A stretch of DNA of 50,874 nt from an uncultured Selenomonadales bacterium (GCA_946536925.1 CAMNFC010000004.1:1-50874); one strand, 5' to 3'. Shown: positions 15,508-24,811, numbered from the stretch's first letter. Translations and numbers: made by a program. The notes: a model not told the origin generated them from the sequence alone.

Positions 15508-16461
15508 TCATAAAAGCGACAGGCCGACAACGCCCGCGATTAATCCGACCGTCCAGAAGACGAAAACGACTTTGATTTCCGACCAGCCGCCCAGTTCGAA
15601 GTGATGATGCAACGGGCTCATGCGGAAAATTCTTTTGCCCGTCGTTTGAAACGAGATGACTTGCAAGATGACCGACAACGCCTCGCAGACGAAGACGAAA
15701 CCGACAATCGCCAGCAAAATTTCCGTGCGCGTCAAAATTCCGACGGCCGCGAACGCTCCGCCCAAAGCAAGCGAGCCCGTGTCGCCCATGAAAATTTTTG
15801 CGGGGTGGAAATTAAATTTCAAGAAGCCGACGCACGCACCGACAATCGCTGCACAAAAAATCGCCAGGTCGTCGTGGCCGGTGAGCAGACAAATCACAGC
15901 GTAGCAGCTCGCCGCAATCGCCATGCAACCCGAAGCCAGCCCGTCGAGCCCGTCCGTCAAGTTGACAGCATTCGATGCGCCGACCAAAACGAAGAACATG
16001 AACGGCAGATACAAATTCCCCGCGAAAATTTTTTCGTCAAGAATCGGAATCCAAATTTCAAATTCAAAATCAATCAGAAGTTCGCTTGCAACGAAGGTGA
16101 CGACGACGGCGATTAAAATTTGTCCCAAAAGTTTGTAGCGCGCGAGGAGGCCTTGATTTTTTTTGTGGACGACTTTTAAATAATCGTCGATGAATCCCAA
16201 AATAAAATGGCCGAGCAAAATGAACAGCGCGAGAAAAATTTCAGCGTTCCACTCGGCTTGAATGAGGGTGGCCGCCACGATCGCCGCGATTAAAAAAATT
16301 CCGCCCATAGTCGGCGTGCCGCTTTTGACTTGATGACTTTTGGGGCCTTCTTCGCGGATACTTTGACCGAATTTGAGTTTGTGCAAAATCGGAATGCAAA
16401 TCGGCGCGAGCATGATGACGACGCCCGCAGCGATTGCCCCCGCGATTAAAATTTTTTCCAT
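15508..16461 (-). CDS. mraY: Phospho-MurNAc-pentapeptide transferase
   Basis: 317 residues with about ten membrane helices. It transfers phospho-MurNAc-pentapeptide to undecaprenyl phosphate, forming lipid I. Catalytic and conserved loops are GFIDDYLKVVHKKN (Asp pair), NAVNLTDGLDGLA and MGDTGSLALGGA. The near C-terminal FRMSPLHHHFELGGWSE contains the His cluster. The ATG at 16461 has a GAGGG SD; a preceding in-frame TTG is less likely. It is close to murF (12 bp between) and followed by murD after a small overlap or gap depending on the murD start. Confidence 0.94.
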   Translation of the reverse strand: MEKILIAGAIAAGVVIMLAPICIPILHKLKFGQSIREEGPKSHQVKSGTPTMGGIFLIAAIVAATLIQAEWNAEIFLALFILLGHFILGFIDDYLKVVHKKNQGLLARYKLLGQILIAVVVTFVASELLIDFEFEIWIPILDEKIFAGNLYLPFMFFVLVGASNAVNLTDGLDGLASGCMAIAASCYAVICLLTGHDDLAIFCAAIVGACVGFLKFNFHPAKIFMGDTGSLALGGAFAAVGILTRTEILLAIVGFVFVCEALSVILQVISFQTTGKRIFRMSPLHHHFELGGWSEIKVVFVFWTVGLIAGVVGLSLL

Positions 16462-16473
16462 CAAAAATTTCCC

Positions 16474-17832
16474 TCAAATCAGCTCGATAATTTTTTCCAT
16501 GTGCATGACGTGCGAGGCCTTGAACAAAATGGTGTCGCCGTCGCGGACGAGCTCCAAAATTTTTTTCGCGGCGTCTTCGTGCGTGTCGAAGCTGTAAATT
16601 TTTTCCAAGCCGGCGTCGCGAGCACCGGCGGCGATAAATTTTCCGAGGTCGCCCAAAGTTATCAGCACGTCGAATTTATTTTCAACGAGCTCTTCGCCGA
16701 TTTCGCGGTGAACTTTTTCGGAGATGTCGCCCAGCTCCATCATATCTCCCAGGACGGCAATCAATCGCCCGCTGTAAATTTCTGACGTGGTTTTAATCGC
16801 AACTCTCATCGAGGCGGGGCTTGCGTTATAGGCGTCGTTGACAATCGTCAAACCGTCGCGGCGAATGACTTCAAAGCGCATTTTTGTCGTCGTCAAGGTG
16901 GAGATGCCGCGCTGAATTTCTTCGACGTTCAAGTCGCAAGTCAAACCCGCCGCAATCGCCGCAAGAGAATTCGAGACGTTGTGGCTACCGAGCATCGGAA
17001 TTTCAAAGTCAAAATCTTCTCCGCGATAAGTGAGCGTGAATTCCGTGGCGACCGATCCGATTAAAATATTTTTCGCGTTCAAATCCGCTTCGTTCTCCAG
17101 GCCGTAAGTCACGACGTTGACGCCCGCGCCCGCAAGATTTTTCATGGCCGCCGTGTGAGGATTGTCCGCGTTCAAAATTATCGTGCCGCCGAGAGGAATT
17201 GCCTCGACGAGTTCGGATTTTGCTTTGGCGATATTTTCGATTGAGCCCAAAAGTTCGATGTGCGCCTCGCTGACGTTGGTGACGATACCGATTGTGGGCT
17301 TGACGACTTTGGCCAGCGTTTCAATTTGTCCGAGCCCGCGCATACCGATTTCCACGACGGCCGCGTTGTGTTTTTCGCGAAGTTCAAGCAAAGTCATCGG
17401 GACGCCGATTTCGTTGTTGAAGTTGCCCGAAGTTTTTTGCACGTGACCCAAACCGTTGAGCGCGGCGGCCGTCAAATCTTTTGTGGTGGTTTTGCCGTTG
17501 GAGCCGGTTACCGCGACGATTGGGATATCGAAACGATTTCTCCACGCGCCCGCGATTTGTCGATAAGCCGTCAAAGTGTCGTCGACTTTGAGGACGATGC
17601 CGTCGGGAATTCTTTTTGCGGTTTTGCTGACCATGACGGCGGCTCCACCTTTATTGAGCGCGTCCTTGGCAAAAGATTCTCCGTTGCAATTTTCGCCTTT
17701 GAGCGCGACGAAGAGCTCGCCGTGTTTAATTTTTCTGCTGTCGGTCGAAACGCCTTCGAAAAAAATTTCCGCGTCGGAATTTGTATCCGCGGCCGTGACC
17801 TTTGCCACTTCCGTTAAACTTAATTTTTCCAT
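16474..17832 (-). CDS. murF: UDP-MurNAc-tripeptide:D-Ala-D-Ala ligase
   Basis: 452 residues; it joins the D-Ala dipeptide made by the Ddl half of the downstream fusion protein to the tripeptide. The N-terminal domain has the GVSTDSRKIKHGELFVALKGE pattern, the ATP loop is GSNGKTTT (110-117), followed by KTSGNFNNEIGVPMTLLEL, VVEIGMRGLGQI, and NDAYNASPASMRVAI in the C-terminal half, all typical. Its ATG lies within the last codons of murE (13-bp overlap), giving translational coupling. Confidence 0.94.
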   Translation of the reverse strand: MEKLSLTEVAKVTAADTNSDAEIFFEGVSTDSRKIKHGELFVALKGENCNGESFAKDALNKGGAAVMVSKTAKRIPDGIVLKVDDTLTAYRQIAGAWRNRFDIPIVAVTGSNGKTTTKDLTAAALNGLGHVQKTSGNFNNEIGVPMTLLELREKHNAAVVEIGMRGLGQIETLAKVVKPTIGIVTNVSEAHIELLGSIENIAKAKSELVEAIPLGGTIILNADNPHTAAMKNLAGAGVNVVTYGLENEADLNAKNILIGSVATEFTLTYRGEDFDFEIPMLGSHNVSNSLAAIAAGLTCDLNVEEIQRGISTLTTTKMRFEVIRRDGLTIVNDAYNASPASMRVAIKTTSEIYSGRLIAVLGDMMELGDISEKVHREIGEELVENKFDVLITLGDLGKFIAAGARDAGLEKIYSFDTHEDAAKKILELVRDGDTILFKASHVMHMEKIIELI

Positions 17833-19274
17833 TGTTCTATTGCCTCCTTGGCAACTTCTCTGTCGTCGAAATGAATCGTGCCGGTGTTTAGGATTTGATA
17901 AGTTTCGTGGCCTTTGCCCAAAATCATGACGATGTCGCCTGCGCGGGCAAGTTCAATCGCTCGGAAGATGGCGGCGCGTCTGTCGGTGATTCGTTCAAAA
18001 TTTTTTTCGCCGAGGCCGGAAACGATGTCGTCCAAAATTTTTTCGGGATCTTCTGTGCGCGGGTTGTCGGAAGTGATGATGACGACGTCGGAAAATTTTG
18101 CGGCCAAAGAACCCATGAGCGGACGCTTGGAATGATCGCGGTCGCCGCCGCAACCAAATACCGTGATGATTTTTCCTTGAGTGATTTGCCGCGCGGTTTG
18201 CAAAACATTTTTCACGCCGTCGGGCGTGTGAGCATAATCGACGATGACTTCAAAGGGCGCGTCGGAAAAAATTCGCTCGAATCGGCCGGGCACGCTTCTA
18301 AAATTTTCCAGCGCAGATTTTATGACGTCGGGTCGAATATTTTCAGCTTGAGCCGCCGCGATTGAAGCCAGCGCATTGTAGACGTTGAAGAGCCCCGTGA
18401 CGTGCAGGCTCAAAGAAATTTTTTCGGGCGCGAGAAAAAAATTCATTCCGTCGCCGCGCAGAGAAATTTCCTCGGCTCGAAGGTCGGCAAAATTTTTCAC
18501 GGCGTAAGAAATTTTTTTGCAGCGGCAGTGGCGCAAAATTTCTTCGGCAGACGGATCATCCGCGTTGACAATGGCCGTCTTATTTTTTCCGCGAGACACC
18601 ATGTCAAAAAGTTTGGTCTTGGCGCGAAGATAATTTTCAATCGTGCCGTGGAAGTCAAGATGATCTTGCGTGAGGTTGGTAAAAATCGCCGCGCAGAAGT
18701 CGACGCCCGCAACTCGATGTTCGGCCAGCGCGTGAGAAGAAACTTCCATGACGACGACCTGAATTTTTTCCGCCAACATCTGCGCCAAAATTTTTTGCAG
18801 GTCGATGACGTTGGGCGTGGTGTTTTGCACGGGGAAACTTTTTTCGCCGATCAAAATTTGAATCGTGCCGATGAGTCCGACTTTGAAGCCCGCTTTCAAA
18901 AAAATTTCGCGGAGCATGTAACTCGTCGTGGTCTTGCCGTTGGTGCCGGTGATTCCGATGACGCGCATTTTCCGCGCGGGATAATCATAAAAATACGGGA
19001 CGATGACCGCCAAAGCTTTCAACATGTCGTCGACGATGAGCGCGGAAATTTTTTCGGGCGGAGTGAAATTTTTTTTCGCCGACAAAACCGCGACCGCACC
19101 CTTCGAGACAGCTTGAGGAATAAAATCGTGGCCGTCGACGTGGCTACCTTCCATGCACACAAATAAATTTTTCGCCGCAACTTTTCGCGAGTCGTGTTCA
19201 ATGCCGCTTATCTCAACGTCGTCGCCGACAATTTTTGCTTCGGGCAAAAGCAGTGCCAGTTCACTGAGTTTCAA
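17820..19274 (-). CDS. murE: UDP-MurNAc-tripeptide synthetase, meso-DAP type
   Basis: 484 residues. The third-residue ligase of the stem peptide. The ATP loop is GTNGKTTT (110-117) and NTTPNVIDLQ follows. The substrate-selecting motif DNPRTEDP lies at 403-410: the DNPR form is that of meso-diaminopimelate-adding enzymes, whereas Lys-adding enzymes differ here. Thus the wall is predicted to be m-DAP type. The start is TTG with GGGAGG 8 nt upstream. It is first in the operon and has a good promoter upstream. Upstream division genes common in such clusters (mraZ, rsmH, ftsL, pbp2) are absent. Confidence 0.95.
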   Translation of the reverse strand: MKLSELALLLPEAKIVGDDVEISGIEHDSRKVAAKNLFVCMEGSHVDGHDFIPQAVSKGAVAVLSAKKNFTPPEKISALIVDDMLKALAVIVPYFYDYPARKMRVIGITGTNGKTTTSYMLREIFLKAGFKVGLIGTIQILIGEKSFPVQNTTPNVIDLQKILAQMLAEKIQVVVMEVSSHALAEHRVAGVDFCAAIFTNLTQDHLDFHGTIENYLRAKTKLFDMVSRGKNKTAIVNADDPSAEEILRHCRCKKISYAVKNFADLRAEEISLRGDGMNFFLAPEKISLSLHVTGLFNVYNALASIAAAQAENIRPDVIKSALENFRSVPGRFERIFSDAPFEVIVDYAHTPDGVKNVLQTARQITQGKIITVFGCGGDRDHSKRPLMGSLAAKFSDVVIITSDNPRTEDPEKILDDIVSGLGEKNFERITDRRAAIFRAIELARAGDIVMILGKGHETYQILNTGTIHFDDREVAKEAIEQWKN

Positions 19275-19302
19275 ATCGCAAGCCTCCCTCCGTTTGCCGC
19301 CA

Positions 19303-19332
19303 ATTATAATTGAACTTTACGTGAAAAGACAA
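19303..19332 (-). promoter_or_regulatory. Main promoter of the murein operon
   Basis: On the minus strand: -35 TTGTCT (19327-19332), an 18-bp spacer and a perfect -10 TATAAT (19303-19308), ending about 29 bp before the murE TTG. No other clear promoter was seen between here and ftsQ. Confidence 0.65.
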
Positions 19333-19352
19333 TCCCGCAGAAAAATTTTTCG

Positions 19353-20942
19353 TCAAAAGTCGTTCAAAATTCCGTCGAGACCTTCGCGGCGATAAATTTC
19401 TTTGTATCGTTGAAGATTTTGTTGGATCAGATTGTCCAAGGCTCTCATGCTCAACATTTCCACGGGCGCGCGGTCGTCAGTCAAAATATTTTCGCCGAGC
19501 GCGGGCGTCGTCCAAGTTTTTGCGATGTGTTGCATCAGCCGCGATAAATTTTCGTCGTCGACCTTTTGAACGCGAGCCGAGAGGCTTTGAAAAATTTTTT
19601 CGTCATTGGCGGCGAACAAAACCCTGTTGGTGACGGAGCGGGCGTCGATAATTTTCACGGCCGAAAAATTTTTCCCGATCGTGTCAATCAGATACTCGTT
19701 GATGTTGCCCGCGCCCGAAGAACGCATGTTCATGTTGACGACCATCACTCCGCCTTCGGCCAGATGATTTTTGACGAGGGAAAAAAATTCAATCGAGCTC
19801 ATCTGGAACGGCGGCGAAATATCTTGGAAGGCGTCGACCAAAATCACGTCGTAAAAATTTTCGTCGGCCTGAAGGAACGCGCGCCCGTCATAAGTCACCA
19901 CGTCGACATCATCGGGCAAGTCAAAAAATTTTTTCGCAAGCGCGGTGATTTTCTCGTCGATCTCCACCCCCGTGATTTTTGCTGACGGAAAATATTTTCG
20001 GCATTGTTCGGCGAAAGTGCCCGTGCCCATTCCGAGGATCAAAATATTTTTGCCGCCGGTGAGGAGCGGAGCCGCCAGCGCGTAATCGTAATACATACCG
20101 GTCAAGCCGCCACCTTTGACTTTGAGGGATTGCACGCCGAAGAAAACGTTCGTTGAGAAAATAATTTTGTCGGGCGCGTCTTTGACTTGCAGATAGTTGT
20201 AAATCGATTCGCCCTCGTACAAAAGATTTTTCTCCCAAAAAGCAAAGCTGTTGGAGTTCCCGACGAGCGCACACGTCAAAAAAATTATCACGGCCGCCGC
20301 GCAGAAAATTTTCCTCGCGCCGACGCTCAAAAAATAAATTATCCCGATGAGAAGCAGCACGCCCGAAAAAATAAAAAAAGTTATGGCGGTGCCCACGGTC
20401 GGAATCGTCACGAAAGTCGGAAGAAACGTACCGATGATGCTGCCGATTGTGTTAAAGGCGTTCAAGTTCCCCACAACGCGCCCGTTGTGTTCGAGATTGT
20501 CCGTGGCGTATTTGACGAGCGAGGGCGTCACCGTTCCGAGCAAAAACAGCGGCAAAACGAAAATCGCCATACACGACAAGAACGCCGCCCAAATCAAAAG
20601 ATTCGTGTCGACGGCGACGATTAAAACTCCGGCCAGCGCGAGGATCAAATATTTTCCGAGCACGGGGATTGCTCCGATCCACAGCGCGGCCAAAATCAAT
20701 CGACGATAAAGTTTTGCGGGGTCAGCGTTCAAGTCTGCGCGTCGTCCGCCCCAAACGTTGCCCAAGGCCAGCGCGATCATTATTGTGCCGATGATGATTG
20801 TCCAGACGATTTGTGACGAGCTGAAATACGGCGCGAGCAACCGGGCGGCTCCCAGTTCCACGGCCATTATCGACATGCCCGAAAAAAATTCCGTGGCGTA
20901 AAGAAATTTTTTGTTCGCGAGCAGCGGCGAAATCTTTTCCAT
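19353..20942 (-). CDS. Membrane protein fused to a spermidine-synthase-like domain
   Basis: 529 residues. The N-terminal half (to about 230) has seven or so membrane helices with the ATEFFSGMSIMAVELGAARLLAPYF start and the LFLLGTVTPSLVKYAT segment typical of fused MFS/spermidine-synthase proteins. The C-terminal half is a Rossmann methyltransferase fold: GMGTGTF (304-310), VEIDE (326-330), YDGRAFL and VDAFQD. In true aminopropyltransferases this site binds decarboxylated SAM and putrescine. Substrates of the fused membrane form are not established. It lies just upstream of the murein operon on the same strand but ends before the murE promoter. SD AAGGAG. Confidence 0.8.
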   Translation of the reverse strand: MEKISPLLANKKFLYATEFFSGMSIMAVELGAARLLAPYFSSSQIVWTIIIGTIMIALALGNVWGGRRADLNADPAKLYRRLILAALWIGAIPVLGKYLILALAGVLIVAVDTNLLIWAAFLSCMAIFVLPLFLLGTVTPSLVKYATDNLEHNGRVVGNLNAFNTIGSIIGTFLPTFVTIPTVGTAITFFIFSGVLLLIGIIYFLSVGARKIFCAAAVIIFLTCALVGNSNSFAFWEKNLLYEGESIYNYLQVKDAPDKIIFSTNVFFGVQSLKVKGGGLTGMYYDYALAAPLLTGGKNILILGMGTGTFAEQCRKYFPSAKITGVEIDEKITALAKKFFDLPDDVDVVTYDGRAFLQADENFYDVILVDAFQDISPPFQMSSIEFFSLVKNHLAEGGVMVVNMNMRSSGAGNINEYLIDTIGKNFSAVKIIDARSVTNRVLFAANDEKIFQSLSARVQKVDDENLSRLMQHIAKTWTTPALGENILTDDRAPVEMLSMRALDNLIQQNLQRYKEIYRREGLDGILNDF

Positions 20943-21017
20943 AAATTTACTCCTTAAAAAATTTTGGCGAAGGGAAAAATTTTTTGTCGGTTGAAAGCAG
21001 ACCCGCAGGATTCAACG

Positions 21018-21767
21018 TCACGTTGCCTCCTTAAAATTTTTTTGACGGACGGCTTCGGATAAAATTATCGCGGCCGATGTCGCAACGTTCAAACTTTCGG
21101 CGCGACCACTCATCGGGATGAAAATTTTTTTCGCGGCGCAAAGAATTTTTTCCGTCACGCCCGAAGCCTCCGAGCCGAAAACGATCGCACAATTTTTTTT
21201 GAAGTCGTGCCGATGATAAATTTCAGCCGAAGGATCAATCGTCGCCGCCAAAATTTCAAAGCCGCGCAGGTTTAAAAATTCTTCGCGGGTCATCTTCACA
21301 ATCGGCAGATGAAAAATCGCGCCCATGGACGAGCGCACGACTTTTGGATTAAAAATTTCAGCCGAGCCGTCCAGCAAAATCGTCGAGCAGTCGAAGGCCG
21401 CCGCCGTCCGCAAAATCGTCCCGACGTTTCCGGGATCCGCCACGCCGTCGAGCACCGCAATTATTTTTTTCGCCAGGACTTCTTCGGGCGACGAAAATCT
21501 TTGGCGCACGACCAGCAAGATTCCCTGCGGCGTTTGCGTTGAGGAAATTTTTTTCATCGTCGACGCGGAAACTTCCTCCAAATTTTTCAGCCGCTCGACC
21601 AAAATTTTTGCGCGTTCGTCAGATAAAAATTCCCGCGTGAAAAATCCGAACTCGACTTGAGAAGGCTCCGCTTCCTCGCACAATCTCAAACCTTCCGCCA
21701 CGAAAAGTTTCAGTTCGTTGCGGAATTTTTTCTGCGCCAACTTTCGAACGAGTTTTACATTTGACAT
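21018..21767 (-). CDS. SpoU/TrmH family RNA 2'-O-ribose methyltransferase
   Basis: 249 residues. It has an N-terminal substrate-binding domain (VRKLAQKKFRNELKLFVAEGLRL, typical of the RlmB/TsnR group) and a SPOUT domain with all three motifs: motif 1 VADPGNVGTILRTAAAF, motif 2 AIVFGSEASGVTEKI and motif 3 IPMSGRAESLNVATSAAIILSEA. It methylates the 2'-OH of a ribose in rRNA or tRNA with SAM; the site cannot be told. SD GGAGG before the ATG. It is divergent from the metal-ATPase unit, whose -35 element overlaps its first codons. Confidence 0.88.
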   Translation of the reverse strand: MSNVKLVRKLAQKKFRNELKLFVAEGLRLCEEAEPSQVEFGFFTREFLSDERAKILVERLKNLEEVSASTMKKISSTQTPQGILLVVRQRFSSPEEVLAKKIIAVLDGVADPGNVGTILRTAAAFDCSTILLDGSAEIFNPKVVRSSMGAIFHLPIVKMTREEFLNLRGFEILAATIDPSAEIYHRHDFKKNCAIVFGSEASGVTEKILCAAKKIFIPMSGRAESLNVATSAAIILSEAVRQKNFKEAT

Positions 21768-21789
21768 TTAAAATCCTCCGTGCTATATA
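21761..21789 (+). promoter_or_regulatory. Strong promoter of the metal-ATPase unit
   Basis: A consensus TTGACA (21761-21766), a 17-bp spacer and TATATA (21784-21789) with TGC just before it (extended -10). A metal-responsive repressor site may lie here, but I saw no clear dyad. Confidence 0.75.
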
Positions 21790-21806
21790 GTTGATAAAAA
21801 TTTTCG

Positions 21807-21811
21807 AGGAG
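21807..21811 (+). promoter_or_regulatory. RBS that decides the start of the HMA protein
   Basis: AGGAG overlaps an in-frame GTG at 21811, so that GTG cannot use it. It is 8 nt before TTG at 21820, the preferred start. Confidence 0.7.
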
Positions 21812-21819
21812 TGATTGAA

Positions 21820-22038
21820 TTGAAAAAAACTTACAAGATTGACGTGGACTGCGCCACCTGCGCGAACTTGATGGAGACCGAGACGAAGAAGACCGCGGGC
21901 GTCAAAGATGCCGTCGTGAATTTTATGACGCTCAAGATGAAAGTCGAGTTCGAGGACGGAGCCGACGCCAAAGAAGTCATGGAGCGCGTTCGCCAAAATT
22001 GCAAGCGCGTGGAAAAGGACTGTGAAATTTTCTTGTGA
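21820..22038 (+). CDS. Stand-alone heavy-metal-associated (HMA) domain protein
   Basis: 72 residues from the TTG (MKKTYKIDVDCATCANLMET...). It has a ferredoxin-like beta-alpha-beta-beta-alpha-beta pattern with the metal-binding CxxC in DCATCAN. The fold normally sits at the N-terminus of P1B metal ATPases and delivers the ion to the membrane site. Here the downstream ATPase lacks it and the two genes overlap by 4 bp (GTGA), so this is the detached N-terminal domain of that pump. The motif lacks the Met of copper chaperones (GMxCxxC), which favours Cd/Zn/Pb. It is read from a strong promoter. Confidence 0.85.
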   Translation: MKKTYKIDVDCATCANLMETETKKTAGVKDAVVNFMTLKMKVEFEDGADAKEVMERVRQNCKRVEKDCEIFL

Positions 22039-23894
22039 ACTCAAAGCAGAAAAAAAATCTCGCACGAATTTTAATCGCGGCGGTCTTGCTGATAATTTTG
22101 AATTTCGTCGAGCTTCACGGCGCAAAAAAATTTTTCCTCTACCTGATCCCGTATCTGATCGTCGGCTATGACATCTTGCTCAAAGCTTTTCACGGGCTGA
22201 AAAATTTCCGCGCGTTCGACGAAAGTTTATTGATGACGATTGCGACGGTCGGCGCGTTTGCTCTGGCGATTCACGACGACGGCGATTGCAACGAGGCCGT
22301 GGCCGTCATGCTATTCTACCAAATTGGCGAATGGTTTCAAAGTTACGCGGTCGGTCGCAGCCGCAAAAATATTTCCGAGCTGATGGACATTCGCCCGGAT
22401 TTTGCCAACGTCGAGACTTCGGACGGATTGGAGCAAGTTGACCCTGACGAGGTGGAAGTCGGCACGATGATTGTCGTTCAGCCCGGCGAAAAAATTCCGA
22501 TTGACGGTCTCGTCGTTGAGGGCAGCTCGACTTTAAACACGGTCGCTTTGACGGGCGAGAGTTTGCCGCGGGAAATTTCTGTCGGTGCGGAAGTTATAAG
22601 CGGCTGCATAAATTTGAACGGCGTCCTGAAAATTCGCACGACTAAAGATTTCGGCGAGTCGACGGCCACAAAAATTTTGGAGCTGATCGAGGACGCAAGC
22701 TCCCGAAAATCCAAGTCGGAAAATTTCATCGCCAAGTTCGCAAGAATTTACACACCCGCGGTCGTCATCTGCGCGGCGGCTCTTGCAATCGTTCCGTCGA
22801 TAATTTTTGGCAACTGGGAGACGTGGATTTATCGCGCACTGATTTTTTTGGTGATAAGTTGTCCGTGCGCACTGGTCATCAGCATACCGCTTAGTTTTTT
22901 TGCGGGTCTCGGCGGAGCAAGTCGCGAGGGAATTTTAATCAAAGGCTCAAATTTTTTGGAGACGCTCTCGAAAGTTCAAACGGTCGTCATGGACAAAACC
23001 GGCACGCTCACCAAAGGCAGCTTTGAGGTCGACGCCGTGCACAGCAAAAATTTGAACTTCGACGAGGAAAAACTTTTGCACCTGGCCGCGCACGTCGAAA
23101 GATATTCCACGCACCCAATAGCAAATTCTCTGCGCAAAGCTTATCCCAACGAGCGCGACGATTGCACGGTTGAATCCGTCGAAGAAATTGCGGGTCGAGG
23201 CATTCGCGCCAAAGTCAACGGGCAGATCGTTTGCGTCGGCAACGAAAAATTTATGGACGAGGTCGGCGCGCGCTGGAAGTCGTGCTACAAAGTCGGGACG
23301 ATCATTCACGTTGCGGTTGACGGAGAATATGCCGGCCACGTCGTCATCTCGGACGCGATTAAGCCGCACGCCAAGGAAGCCGTCGACGCGCTGAAAAATT
23401 CGGGCGTGGAAAAAATTTTCATGCTCACGGGCGACACGGAAAAAATCGCCGCAAAGGTCGCCGCGGAACTCGACATAAAAAATTTCCGCAGCGAACTCCT
23501 CCCGGCCGATAAAGTTTCCGAGTTTGAAAAAATTTTGGCAGCTTCGAGCGGCTCCGTTGCGTTCGTCGGCGACGGGATAAATGACGCGCCCGTTTTGAGC
23601 AGAGCTGATGTCGGAATCGCGATGGGTGCTCTCGGCTCGGACGCGGCGATTGAAGCGGCTGATGTTGTGCTCACGGACGACGACCCGCTGAAAATTTCTC
23701 GCGCGATAAAAATTTCCCGCAAGTGCTTGGGAATCGTCAAGCAAAATATTTTCTTCGCAATCGGCGTAAAATTTTTGTGCTTGATCGGCGGCGCGTTCGG
23801 CTTGGCCAACATGTGGGCGGCTATCTTCGCGGACGTGGGCGTGATGATTCTTGCCGTGCTCAACGCGATCAGAATTTTGGTCGCGCCGAGATGA
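22035..23894 (+). CDS. cadA: P1B-type heavy-metal-transporting ATPase (Cd/Zn/Pb group)
   Basis: 619 residues. It exports divalent soft metals across the inner membrane using ATP. Motifs: TGES in the actuator domain, the membrane metal site CPC (276-278, in SCPCALVIS), the phosphorylation site DKTGT (D320), STHPIANSL (the His-Pro of P1B pumps) and GDGINDAP. CPC in this context with a final helix lacking the copper-pump pattern fits the CadA/ZntA group. The N-terminus has no HMA domain, which is encoded by the overlapping upstream gene. The GTG start overlaps that gene's TGA. Confidence 0.92.
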   Translation: MNSKQKKNLARILIAAVLLIILNFVELHGAKKFFLYLIPYLIVGYDILLKAFHGLKNFRAFDESLLMTIATVGAFALAIHDDGDCNEAVAVMLFYQIGEWFQSYAVGRSRKNISELMDIRPDFANVETSDGLEQVDPDEVEVGTMIVVQPGEKIPIDGLVVEGSSTLNTVALTGESLPREISVGAEVISGCINLNGVLKIRTTKDFGESTATKILELIEDASSRKSKSENFIAKFARIYTPAVVICAAALAIVPSIIFGNWETWIYRALIFLVISCPCALVISIPLSFFAGLGGASREGILIKGSNFLETLSKVQTVVMDKTGTLTKGSFEVDAVHSKNLNFDEEKLLHLAAHVERYSTHPIANSLRKAYPNERDDCTVESVEEIAGRGIRAKVNGQIVCVGNEKFMDEVGARWKSCYKVGTIIHVAVDGEYAGHVVISDAIKPHAKEAVDALKNSGVEKIFMLTGDTEKIAAKVAAELDIKNFRSELLPADKVSEFEKILAASSGSVAFVGDGINDAPVLSRADVGIAMGALGSDAAIEAADVVLTDDDPLKISRAIKISRKCLGIVKQNIFFAIGVKFLCLIGGAFGLANMWAAIFADVGVMILAVLNAIRILVAPR

Positions 23895-23924
23895 TTGATA
23901 AAAAAATTTTTGGGAGGTATTGTC

Positions 23925-24728
23925 GTGAAAATTTTCCGCCAAATTTTTTTTGCGCTGTTCGTCGCGGTGATGTTGTTTATCGTGCCGTCGGCTCACGCTG
24001 AAAATTCTGCAAACGATCAAAAAATCGAAGAGGCTCAAAAACTTTTTAACCAAAACGATTACAACGGAGCGATTAAAGTTCTCGACGAAACGATTGAACT
24101 CAACCCAAACAACGTCCGTGCTTGGTACGCGCGCGGCACAATTTATTTGATACTCAACCAAAACGAACGGGCGATTCAAGACTTCAACAAGGCAATCGAG
24201 ATCGACCCGAATAACGCAAATTCTTATTGCAACCGCGGCTACGCTTATTACGCTCTGAAGCAAAACGATCGGGCGATACAGGACTTCAACAAAGCAATCG
24301 AGATCAACCCGAATGATTTTCAGTCGTATTGCAACCGCGGCTACGTTTATGATGAGCTCGGTCAACACGAACGGGCGATTCAAGACTTCGACAAGGCAAT
24401 CGAGCTCAATCCAAATTTTGTAAACGCATATTACAATCGCGGGCTTGCGTATGCTTTTCTGGAAAAATATGATTCGGCGATTCAAAATTTCGACAAGGTC
24501 ATTGAATTCGATTCGAACTATGCGCCCGTCTATTACAATCGCGGGCTCGCGTATTTTTTGCTGAATCAATACGACCGTGCGCTTCAAGATTTTACCAAAG
24601 CGACTGAACTTGACCCGCAACTTGCCGCTGCATATTATAATCGCGGCGTCACTTATCAACAGCTCGGCGACAAAGAAAAAGCTCAAGCAGACTTCGCCAA
24701 AGCAAAAGAGCTCGGCTACGGCGGCTGA
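23925..24728 (+). CDS. Secreted TPR-repeat protein
   Basis: 267 residues from GTG 23925, fixed by GGGAGG 7 nt upstream; the frame opens 30 bp earlier at a TTG lacking an SD. A signal peptide (1-25, cleavage after SAHA) is followed by seven 34-residue tetratricopeptide units. The consensus is [30 protein letters not shown]. Several units are nearly identical at DNA level (102-bp period), showing recent duplication. TPR arrays bind peptide ligands, so a periplasmic scaffold is likely, but no enzyme domain is attached. It follows cadA by 30 bp and may be co-transcribed. Confidence 0.85.
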   Translation: MKIFRQIFFALFVAVMLFIVPSAHAENSANDQKIEEAQKLFNQNDYNGAIKVLDETIELNPNNVRAWYARGTIYLILNQNERAIQDFNKAIEIDPNNANSYCNRGYAYYALKQNDRAIQDFNKAIEINPNDFQSYCNRGYVYDELGQHERAIQDFDKAIELNPNFVNAYYNRGLAYAFLEKYDSAIQNFDKVIEFDSNYAPVYYNRGLAYFLLNQYDRALQDFTKATELDPQLAAAYYNRGVTYQQLGDKEKAQADFAKAKELGYGG

Positions 24729-24737
24729 ACAAAATAA

Positions 24738-24766
24738 TTGCCAAGGAAAATTTTCTGTGCTATAAT
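24738..24766 (+). promoter_or_regulatory. Promoter for rubrerythrin
   Basis: -35 TTGCCA (24738-24743), a 17-bp spacer and a perfect TATAAT (24761-24766) with TGC before it (extended -10). Confidence 0.8.
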
Positions 24767-24811
24767 CCCCGCAAGCGTATGATTCAAAAAAATATTTTGG
24801 GAGGTTATAAC

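Noticed and set aside
22947-24686. A 579-codon minus-strand frame across cadA and the TPR gene
   Set aside because: Its repeated C-terminal-like segments are the complement of the TPR units; cadA and TPR motifs on the plus strand are unambiguous.
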